From a virus: 29,621 nucleotides of DNA. The stretch is from IMG/VR virus record IMGVR_UViG_3300010354_000405, positions 1 to 29,621 of that record, one strand, 5' to 3'. Below, in pieces: positions 24,201 through 29,100 of the stretch (positions within the stretch are counted from its first letter, which is position 1; each line of letters opens with the position of its first letter). The translations under genes and the position numbers were made by a program. The notes below the pieces were generated by a model, which had not been told where the DNA came from, made no database searches, and saw nothing but the letters and a program-made list of their open reading frames with translations.

Positions 24201-24563
24201 GTAAATGGAGTCTCCGAAATTACTTTAAATCAAACATTGAATAATGATATTGGTGTTGGAACGACTGTTTACTTCTCTAGAATTAGTTTACAAATTGCAA
24301 CTTCCATCTCTCTGGAATGGGTTGGTGCTGGAACAAATATTAATACTGCAAAACCAGCTTTAGGTGGTGTAACAATTCAGGAAAATGAAGTAGATAAGAG
24401 AAATGGAGGACAGGTTGTTTATACCAGCACTAATCAGGCAGGAAACTTCCAAATTGGTGAAGGTGTTGTAATCAATCAGTTGACAGGAACCATTTCCGAA
24501 AGATCCTTCAGTCAAAGTCTGTTAAATACAGTAACACCTCTAATTATAGCACTAGGTAAGTAA
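12216..24563 (+). CDS. Giant collagen-like (Gly-X-Gln) tail fibre, 4,115 aa
   Basis: The ATG lies 4 bp after the preceding stop, and the gene fills a third of the window. Residues 1-83 form a fibre-type N-terminus with VLKLGYVGIESDTQAFKFGD and GETAWNDLPYAVNG, a motif seen at the base of many phage fibres. Residues about 84-2335 are collagen-like G-X-Q triplets with almost no Pro. Residues 2336-4115 are non-repetitive at DNA level: a beta-helix start (GKTIYVAQNGDDNNTGLS, about residue 2448), then about 1,190 residues of repeated Cys-containing helical and beta modules, then resumed beta-helix (YIRNCTNFIGDSIGMKVDGF, about 3752). The conserved-looking end is GGQVVYTSTNQAGNFQIGE. Receptor or cell-surface contact at long range is inferred. 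The intact frame across 6.7 kb of repeats argues strongly for expression. Confidence 0.88.
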   Translation: MENSNYLSLQQLFNDRATFYAGMIIYGDVETDKAIDQIVDTAENWEFENPVLKLGYVGIESDTQAFKFGDGETAWNDLPYAVNGQGTQGAQGFQGLQGLQGQGDQGVQGTQGPLSNFQGTQGNIGNFQGTQGTQGLQGTQGDQGTQGTISNFQGTQGTIGDVGPPGPQGLQGQQGTQGNQGQQGTQGSQGLQGDQGTQGLQGNQGSQGIQGTQGGQGIQGLQGDQGLQGTQGIQGDQGTQGDQGIQGLQGIQGTQGIQGLQGTQGDQGIQGLQGIQGDQGVQGDQGTQGDQGIQGVQGDQGTQGIQGVQGTQGDQGIQGLQGIQGLQGIQGDQGTQGDQGIQGTQGDQGTQGIQGVQGTQGDQGIQGLQGIQGTQGDQGTQGVQGLQGTQGDQGIQGLQGVQGTQGDQGTQGAQGLQGDQGTQGDQGTQGIQGLQGTQGDQGIQGLQGIQGTQGDQGTQGAQGLQGDQGTQGDQGTQGIQGLQGTQGDQGIQGTQGLQGDQGTQGDQGTQGAQGLQGDQGTQGDQGTQGVQGLQGTQGDQGIQGLQGIQGDQGVQGDQGVQGLQGDQGTQGDQGTQGVQGLQGDQGVQGTQGVQGLQGDQGTQGDQGTQGAQGLQGDQGTQGDQGTQGIQGLQGDQGTQGVQGLQGDQGIQGLQGDQGVQGLQGDQGVQGDQGTQGIQGLQGDQGVQGNQGTQGDQGTQGVQGLQGDQGVQGTQGNQGLQGDQGTQGDQGTQGAQGLQGDQGLQGIQGDQGVQGLQGTQGDQGIQGLQGIQGDQGVQGDQGVQGLQGDQGTQGDQGTQGVQGLQGTQGDQGIQGLQGIQGDQGIQGLQGDQGVQGNQGVQGDQGTQGVQGLQGDQGVQGTQGNQGLQGDQGTQGVQGTQGDQGIQGTQGLQGEQGTQGAQGLQGDQGVQGNQGTQGDQGTQGVQGLQGDQGLQGNQGLQGEQGVQGLQGVQGTQGDQGIQGLQGIQGDQGVQGLQGDQGLQGIQGTQGDQGTQGVQGLQGTQGDQGIQGLQGDQGVQGVQGLQGTQGDQGIQGTQGDQGTQGVQGLQGTQGDQGIQGLQGEQGTQGLQGLQGDQGLQGNQGLQGEQGAQGVQGLQGDQGLQGNQGVQGDQGTQGIQGLQGDQGVQGTQGNQGLQGDQGTQGAQGTQGAQGLQGTQGLQGEQGTQGAQGLQGDQGVQGTQGNQGLQGDQGTQGAQGTQGAQGLQGDQGTQGDQGVQGVQGTQGDQGIQGTQGLQGEQGTQGAQGLQGDQGVQGTQGVQGVQGDQGTQGAQGTQGAQGLQGTQGLQGEQGTQGAQGLQGDQGLQGIQGTQGDQGTQGAQGLQGDQGVQGTQGNQGLQGDQGTQGAQGTQGNQGLQGTQGLQGEQGTQGAQGLQGDQGVQGTQGNQGLQGDQGTQGDQGIQGLQGIQGAQGTQGAQGTQGAQGTQGDQGIQGTQGLQGQQGTQGAQGLQGDQGVQGTQGNQGLQGDQGTQGDQGVQGVQGAQGTQGLQGEQGTQGAQGLQGDQGVQGTQGTQGVQGLQGDQGVQGTQGLQGTQGAQGTQGAQGTQGNQGLQGDQGVQGTQATQGLQGNQGTQGDQGTQGVQGLQGTQGDQGVQGTQGVQGLQGNQGIQGTQGVQGLQGDQGTQGDQGTQGIQGLQGTQGLQGLQGTQGRQGLQGNQGAQGTQGAQGLQGDQGTQGDQGTQGVQGAQGTQGLQGAQGTQGNQGLQGDQGVQGTQGNQGLQGDQGTQGDQGTQGAQGVQGTQGLQGVQGRQGLQGNQGVQGLQGLQGLQGRQGTQGNQGVQGLQGDQGTQGLQGDQGTQGLQGNQGNQGLQGVQGTQGVQGRQGLQGLQGNQGLQGDQGTQGNQGLQGNQGNQGNQGNQGLQGTQGVQGNQGLQGLQGLQGNQGNQGLQGNQGLQGDQGTQGVQGNQGLQGDQGTQGNQGVQGNQGTQGNQGLQGDQGTQGNQGLQGNQGTQGIQGLQGDQGTQGNQGLQGNQGVQAVQGTQGNQGLQGTQGNQGTQGVQGLQGDQGTQGAQGTQGNQGLQGDQGVQGTQGAQGLQGNQGTQGVQGTQGVQGLQGTQGLQGVQGTQGTQGLQGTQGNQGVQGSQGLQGLQGNQGTQGRQGTQGQQGSQGLQGLQGRQGTQGVQGTQGLQGVQGTQGRQGTQGLQGNQGLQGGQGTQGLQGLQGLQGLQGNQGAQGLQGDQGTQGLQGNQGLQGNQGLQGVQGTQGLQGTQGVQGLQGNQGTQGLQGLQGDQGTQGIQGLQGDQGVQGIQGLQGLQGNQGTQGIQGLQGDQGLQGIQGLQGDQGLQGVQGVQGTQGTQGTQGLQGNQGTQGIQGLQGVQGLQGDQGTQGLQGNQGLQGLQGSSNFDVDTDNTTNENRFVLFSEDPDAIAGISTLYAATEKLTFVPATGSLGVNTNVTTDNLTVDGTTRSTEFYGGGVNLVGIVTQLVPGIGIDLTATQTPGKGVVTIDAYRPIGKTIYVAQNGDDNNTGLSENYPKRTIKAAASIALYGDTIKLFPGVYVEENPIVLAKTVSLEGTELRNCVITPKYPEKDMFYVNNGCHITDASFIGQNSRNGAAIVALQPLLGVSTDRFFDGARMIRLNLDYIAKESVGFLTSGFSGFAGGHREQDAAKLIDSNLEFIAGETVGFLTSPSGYNFSLGISSYTNCREDIVSIMKAVSYDLKAGSNRKSIGAGYSYFSNSNSLIHITGAGVSEATVAALDYAAGISTFVINNLDLPVSYQGVGNSVVQVKNPSVIQVAGGCVGVGTTISQLIGIVTSMIGAGTTLTAPPVRYGVTLESNDCADDIKDIWKCIIHDITRGGNSRSVAAGKAYFDDNWNLKPGILKNPDEIKQTIGTIEYSFNVARAVINNCSWGGYPVGLGTTVVNAVYDANTGVTTVTAINHGLSVSDPVKIQGLKYECTPGSEGFPVGVVTATYDRLTGISTIEVNKALAIKSGDRIRLRDLVFECNSGGGPSTASYPSGNLGYDFTVQDVLDPKTFIVNVGKSTLVHNYQYGGTAARLYTPVFGISTASYDRTTGITTIVAIGIGTTSQSDLYIEPGKKVKIENLVWECNSGGGPSTAYYPSGNLGYDFTVIATAENRYLDAANLIQKNRLEIIDKSLAAIAIAHSDFYFPNDVQTTRFSRFKDSYRLIQQNRTEIVNSAWSATATLYPAIAGTETKCKRDLGYFVDAISTDIFTGGNSYSIAFVNQYFSNGAPINNGLVGEITESVYAFNQARDLMKAAITNQLTIKDLTLTGDPVTGSNVSTASCANVQNTLDTLTSIVNTVLTAGSLDSLKTIWNNPGIFVSGENKCRRDIGYIVDALIKDVRYGTNKYIREATRAYFNKNGTPISNGLVGETAQSVTAFNAVRDYAKKAITNQLNVKDLSITPDPLTGNNQSETSCANVRTNIDNLISILTTTITNGNLSAYPALYTSNMVKINVGISTLDHTYITGGTLTSNYTTNIFPDGTYNYIFPVKSEVGPNTFEFVGGKTVLPHTYVSGGTVQKYQNFQTEYSQVKDLSMQVDPETGFNNVISSCADVTSALKSCVGVVTSIVGLGSTAFSTIGFNISYPGNRGKGFESLVGITSAVYTETSGRTTIKAPGLPIKVGDLIEVRDLLFSCSSGLTTSTQLFPSGYYGYEFYVTKINPDDSFDIYTGISTIPHNYVSGGYVINRSIPVTEAKYDNNTGITTITSPGISLRIGDTVTLRDLEFACNSGAGTTTLYPSGNNGFSFQVLSVSEDGNSFTVNVGKTGIGHTYVVGGVVIPPYSKGVGPITQGPYIRNCTNFIGDSIGMKVDGFEAEPGDKDDIGVTGTMSVDSYTQYNQGGIGVSITNGAYSQLVSIFTICDDIGIFTKSGGQCDITNSNASFGNYGLVSDGVGDNTSKSIYRYTASISENAKAEDDTIVVSGVGKNRPYDGQAIYFDRLYYFVDRIEVTNGGSGYTESNPPTITFDFPEGPNGIRAEGSANIVDGKVVSIDVISSGTQYENPPNISITGGNGAGASASPVMYPIYYGIEKATLPVNGVSEITLNQTLNNDIGVGTTVYFSRISLQIATSISLEWVGAGTNINTAKPALGGVTIQENEVDKRNGGQVVYTSTNQAGNFQIGEGVVINQLTGTISERSFSQSLLNTVTPLIIALGK
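13377..13817 (+). repeat. Tandem 144-bp (16-triplet) super-repeats in the first array
   Basis: Successive units start at 13377, 13521 and 13665. The X residues read T-D-I-L-V-T-D-T-A-L-D-T-D-T-I-L in the first unit and differ at one position (V to I) in the second. The third unit has diverged and is one triplet longer. A 144-bp offset recurs at 15156-15253 and 15300-15397, which are 98-bp identical blocks. Confidence 0.85.
13851..14623 (+). repeat. 107-bp perfect direct repeat pair
   Basis: Bases 13851-13957 are identical to 14517-14623. The offset is 666 bp (74 triplets), a multiple of 9, so both copies are in the same codon and triplet register. Synonymous choices (CAA/CAG, GGA/GGT/GGC) are the same throughout, unlike most of the array, which points to a recent duplication or gene conversion. 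Confidence 0.9.
15573..16706 (+). repeat. Modular 17- and 8-triplet blocks in the first array
   Basis: Reading only the X residues, a 17-triplet unit D-V-T-N-L-D-T-A-T-A-L-T-L-E-T-A-L fills 15573-15725. Related 17-triplet units fill 15951-16103, 16176-16328 and 16554-16706. The intervals 15726-15950 and 16329-16553 are 25-triplet versions (17 + 8), and 16104-16175 is a lone 8-triplet block. Bases 15570-15667 and 15723-15820 are identical over 98 bp, at a 153-bp offset. Confidence 0.85.
19909..23440 (+). repeat. Diverged protein modules inserted in the beta-helix of the giant fibre
   Basis: Two module types recur in the C-terminal region. The helical type carries C-x-x-D-[IL]-x(n)-D-x-x-x-G-x-N...YF, seen at about 20130, 20537, 21675 (Cys3154) and 22071 (Cys3286). 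The last two are 132 residues apart and each has a second Cys in S-C-A-N-V. The beta type reads A-x-Y-D-x-x-T-G-[IV]-[ST]-T...C-N-S-G...PSG-x-x-G-[YF], seen at about 20790, 20930, 21215, 22890 and 23170. Copies at 21033 and 21345 share 23 of 24 residues over the ECNSGGGPST...LGYDFTV stretch. Confidence 0.8.
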
Positions 24564-24564
24564 T

Positions 24565-24918
24565 ATGGCGGCGATTGCACTTAATAAATTTAGGACTATA
24601 CGGGTAGGAGTAACAACTAATCTAGTTGGAATTTACACCTGTCCTATTGGTGTTGCATCCATTATTATTCTTTGTCAGGTTACTAATGTTGCTGCCGGTA
24701 GCACTTTTTGTCGAGTAACTGCAGTTCATTCCAGAACATCAGATAGTCCATCTGATTATAAATTTGCCAATAATGTGAAAATACCTCCAAACGATGGTAT
24801 GAATTTAGTCGCAGATGGTCGTCTAGCCCTTGAAACTTCCGACATTCTCAAGTTTAGTGCATCTCAAAACAATGGAATTGAATTAATTTTAAGCGTGTTA
24901 GAAACCGCAAAGCAATAA
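24565..24918 (+). CDS. Small virion-associated protein of unknown function
   Basis: This 117-residue protein has an ATG 1 bp after the giant fibre stop and a stop 6 bp before the next gene. I do not recognise a named family. The sequence is beta-rich and hydrophobic in the first half (RTIRVGVTTNLVGIYTCPIG, ASIIILCQVTNV), then FCRVTAVHSRTSDSP and a C-terminal segment ETSDILKFSASQNNGIELIL. Alternating polar and hydrophobic residues suggest a single jelly-roll or beta-sandwich domain. Lack of a signal peptide and its place between two fibre genes suggest a fibre-attachment, tip or decoration protein, an inference from context. Cys residues at about 26, 36 and 49 could be structural. Confidence 0.8.
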   Translation: MAAIALNKFRTIRVGVTTNLVGIYTCPIGVASIIILCQVTNVAAGSTFCRVTAVHSRTSDSPSDYKFANNVKIPPNDGMNLVADGRLALETSDILKFSASQNNGIELILSVLETAKQ

Positions 24919-24924
24919 TAAGAA

Positions 24925-26154
24925 ATGGCAAAGTTTTTAAGTGGAAGAGAGATTGTAAGAGAATTTTCTGGATTAAGTACAGATAGACATCTATACTTAG
25001 CATTAGAAGAAGCTGAGCCTAATCTAGGATATCCAGGCGAAAAATCTGTTGCACTCGCTGAAACATATTATACTCTTGTCACTATTGATAACGGGACAAC
25101 TTATGATAGATATTGGGTTACTACCCCACCCTCAGGTGCATCCGCAGCTGGTATTAGTATCTATGATGAAGGAGTTCTTGTAGGAACAGCAAATAGTGTA
25201 TCTAAGTTAAATTTCGTTGGTAGGAACGTAACTGCCACTGCTGTTGGATCTATTTCTACCATTACAGTTTTAACACCTTCGGTTACAGTTTCCGAAACTC
25301 CGCCACCAGAACCTATTCAAGGAGATTTGTGGTGGGATACTAAAGTTGGAGATTTGAGAATATTTTATGTTGATGTTGATTCAAATCAATGGGTAGACGC
25401 CAATGGGGGAACCATGGTGAATCCCTGGGTATATACAAATGCATTAGATGGTAGAAATGGAATACATACAACTAGCACTGTAGGTGTCGGAACTACAAGT
25501 GGAGATTCATATTTAATTGTCGGTCCAGTTGGGTATTCCAGTGAAGCAATTACTGCAAATGGTAATGTAAAAATAAATGGAAATTTATCTGTTGGGATTG
25601 TTTCTACAACTAATAATGTCTTTATAGCAACGACAAAGTCGTTACATTTGGGAATTAATACATTTTATGGTGGTTTAAGTCCAGTTGGAGATGGAGGTCT
25701 TGATTTATATTTTGGACCAACTGGAATAGGAAGTACAAGTGATAGGCAATATAGATTTGCTTGGCAAAATAATAGAAATGTAGTCTTATATGATGGTGGA
25801 ACTGCCTTATGGAATACTGGAACTCAGACTTCTGATGAAAGATTAAAAGACAATATTAGGCCCACATCATTAAATCCATTAACTATTTTAAATCATATTA
25901 ATGTCGTCGACTTTGAATGGAAATCTTCAAGTGAATTGTATGATGGTGGAATAACTCATACTGGATTCATCGCACAAAATATTGAAGATAAGATTCCAGA
26001 TGCTGTTAAAGATTTTTGTGGAACTAAATTACTACATAAAGAAGAATTAATTCCAGTTCTCTGGAAGGCACTTCAAGAAGCTTTTGTGAGAATAGAATCT
26101 TTAGAAAAAGAGATCAATATTATAAAAATAAATAGTAAAAATAATGAGAAATAA
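24925..26154 (+). CDS. Tail fibre with C-terminal S74 intramolecular chaperone
   Basis: This 409-residue protein follows AAGAA. The N-terminal 65 residues (MAKFLSGREIVREFSGLS, LYLALEEAEPN) are probably an attachment domain. Then come PPPEPIQGDLWWDTKVGDLR, a module common in marine T4-like phage fibres, and Gly/Thr-rich beta sequence with GVGTTSGDSYLIVG. From Ser303 the sequence TSDERLKDNI starts a peptidase S74 (endo-N-acetylneuraminidase-type) chaperone, with candidate Ser303 and Lys308 as the self-cleaving dyad. This is followed by FEWKSSSELYDG, HTGFIAQNIED and a C-terminal coiled coil (FVRIESLEKEINIIKI). S74 domains trimerise fibres and cut themselves off. A late-promoter-like octamer for the next gene lies near its 3' end. 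Confidence 0.85.
   Translation: MAKFLSGREIVREFSGLSTDRHLYLALEEAEPNLGYPGEKSVALAETYYTLVTIDNGTTYDRYWVTTPPSGASAAGISIYDEGVLVGTANSVSKLNFVGRNVTATAVGSISTITVLTPSVTVSETPPPEPIQGDLWWDTKVGDLRIFYVDVDSNQWVDANGGTMVNPWVYTNALDGRNGIHTTSTVGVGTTSGDSYLIVGPVGYSSEAITANGNVKINGNLSVGIVSTTNNVFIATTKSLHLGINTFYGGLSPVGDGGLDLYFGPTGIGSTSDRQYRFAWQNNRNVVLYDGGTALWNTGTQTSDERLKDNIRPTSLNPLTILNHINVVDFEWKSSSELYDGGITHTGFIAQNIEDKIPDAVKDFCGTKLLHKEELIPVLWKALQEAFVRIESLEKEINIIKINSKNNEK
26127..26134 (+). promoter_or_regulatory. Candidate late promoter for the second collagen-like fibre gene
   Basis: AATAAATA matches NATAAATA and ends 32 bp upstream of the ATG at 26167, inside the last codons of the S74 fibre. The spacing resembles that of the divergent octamers near 2900. 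The local sequence is very A-rich, so chance is a real alternative. Confidence 0.35.
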
Positions 26155-26166
26155 TATACCTTAATT

Positions 26167-29100
26167 ATGGCAGCACTTAATTTTCCAAATAATCCTGTTA
26201 TAGGTGAGATTTACCAAGAATCTGGATCTACTTGGAGATGGGATGGAACGTCCTGGTTAAGAATACCAGATCCAGGTGCTCAAGGTGCTCAAGGTCTTCA
26301 AGGTTTAAGTAATCAGGGACCTCAAGGAACCCAAGGAAGACAAGGCACTCAAGGTGCCTTGGGTTTGCAAGGAACTCAAGGTAGACAAGGAAATCAGGGA
26401 TTATCCGGAGAATTTGCAGGTCAAGGTTCCCAAGGAATTCAAGGTGCCCAAGGAACTCAAGGTAATCAGGGACTTCAGGGATTAAGTAATCAAGGGGTTC
26501 AAGGTTTACAGGGCAATCAAGGAAGACAAGGTCTTCAAGGTCTTCAAGGTGCCCAAGGAACTCAAGGTAATCAAGGTCTTCAAGGACTAAGTAACCAAGG
26601 GGTTCAAGGCCTTCAAGGAACTCAAGGCCTTCAAGGTGCTCAAGGATCTCAAGGCAATCAAGGATTGCAGGGAAGACAAGGTACCCAAGGAAATCAGGGT
26701 CTACAAGGTATTCAAGCTTCTCAAGGTACCCAAGGTCTTCAAGGAACTCAGGGGTTACAGGGTGCCCAAGGAACTCAAGGACAGCAGGGGGCACAAGGCA
26801 CTCAGGGTCTTCAAGGTAGACAAGGAACTCAAGGTGCTCAGGGCACTCAAGGACTTCAAGGTAATCAAGGAACTCAAGGTGCTCAAGGAACTCAGGGTCT
26901 TCAAGGAGCTCAAGGAACTCAGGGTCTTCAAGGTAATCAAGGTACTCAAGGGAGACAAGGCACCCAGGGTCTTCAAGGTGCTCAAGGAACTCAAGGAAAT
27001 CAAGGACTCCAAGGAACTCAAGGATTACAGGGTGCCCAAGGCACTCAAGGTTTACAGGGTAATCAAGGAACTCAAGGAAATCAAGGTCTTCAAGGTAATC
27101 AAGGAACTCAAGGACTCCAAGGAAGACAGGGAACTCAAGGTCTTCAAGGTGTTAGCGGAACTGTAGGATCTCAAGGTGATACTGGTCTTCAGGGGGATCA
27201 AGGAGTTCAAGGTCTTCAGGGGGATCAAGGGACTCAAGGTAATCAAGGAGTTCAAGGAGATCAAGGAACTCAAGGTGCTCAAGGTACGCAGGGAGATCAG
27301 GGAACTCAAGGTGCTCAAGGTCTTCAGGGTGATCAAGGAACTCAAGGAGACCAAGGTATTCAGGGTCTTCAAGGATTACAGGGTGATCAAGGAGTTCAAG
27401 GTACTCAAGGAGCACAAGGTCTTCAGGGTACTCAAGGACTCCAAGGTAATCAAGGAACTCAGGGTAATCAAGGATTACAGGGAAATCAAGGCAATCAAGG
27501 AACTCAGGGTAACCAAGGTCTTCAAGGTAATCAAGGAACTCAGGGTAATCAAGGAACTCAGGGTAATCAAGGATTACAAGGAACTCAAGGACTTCAAGGA
27601 CGACAAGGTACTCAAGGAGTTCAAGGACTACAAGGTGCTCAAGGAACTCAAGGAAATCAAGGAACCCAAGGATTACAGGGATTACAAGGTAATCAAGGAA
27701 CTCAGGGTAATCAAGGTCTACAAGGAAATCAAGGGACTCAAGGAAATCAAGGTCTTCAAGGAAGACAAGGAACTCAGGGTAACCAGGGATTACAGGGCGT
27801 ACAAGGAACCCAAGGATTACAAGGATTACAAGGAAATCAAGCAACTCAGGGAACTCAAGGAGCTCAAGGTTTACAAGGTAATCAAGGGACTCAAGGAAAT
27901 CAAGGTCTTCAGGGAAGACAAGGTACTCAAGGCAATCAGGGACTTCAGGGTGCCCAAGGAACACAAGGTGCTCAAGGAACACAAGGTACTCAAGGACTTC
28001 AAGGAGTTCAAGGAACTCAAGGAAATCAAGGATTACAAGGTAATCAAGGACTACAAGGCAATCAAGGAAATCAAGGCACTCAAGGGTTGCAAGGTGCCCA
28101 AGGAACTCAAGGTTTAACAGGATCTACAGGATCTTCTGGATTACAGGGTAATCAAGGAACTCAAGGAGATCAAGGAGTTCAAGGAAATCAAGGAAATCAA
28201 GGTCTTCAAGGAACTCAAGGTAATCAAGGACTTCAAGGTAATCAAGGAACTCAGGGGAGACAAGGAACTCAGGGAGTTCAGGGTAATCAAGGATTACAAG
28301 GTAATCAAGGTGTTACTGGAAGTGTAGGAAATCAAGGAGATACAGGTCTTCAAGGTAATCAAGGTACTCAGGGAGATCAGGGAGTTCAGGGAGATCAAGG
28401 AACTCAAGGAGTTCAAGGTTTACAAGGTCTTCAAGGAACTCAAGGAAGACAAGGAACCCAGGGAAATCAAGGAGTTCAAGGTACTCAAGGTTTACAAGGT
28501 GCTCAGGGTACTCAAGGAGTTCAAGGTTTACAGGGTAATCAAGGAGCTCAAGGAACTCAAGGTAATCAAGGAACTCAGGGTCTTCAAGGAAACCAAGGAA
28601 GACAAGGAACTCAGGGAAATCAAGGAATCCAGGGCACTCAAGGTTTACAAGGCGGACAAGGAACTCAAGGAGATCAAGGAACACAAGGAACTCAAGGAGG
28701 CCAAGGTATTCAAGGTCTTCAAGGATTACAAGGTCTTCAAGGTAATCAGGGTAGGCAAGGAACTCAAGGAAATCAGGGGATTCAAGGAACTCAAGGATTA
28801 CAAGGTGGACAAGGAACCCAAGGAATACAGGGATTACAAGGTAATCAAGGTGCTCAGGGTACTCAAGGTAATCAAGGAATACAAGGTCTTCAAGGTAATC
28901 AGGGTAGACAAGGAACTCAAGGCAATCAAGGAATCCAGGGTACTCAAGGTTTACAAGGTGCTCAAGGAACTCAAGGTATTCAAGGTCTTCAAGGTACTCA
29001 AGGTGTTCAAGGTACTCAAAACTCTCAAGGTACTCAAGGTCTTCAAGGCACTCAAGGAAGACAAGGAACTCAAGGTCTACAAGGACCTCAAGGAACTCAA

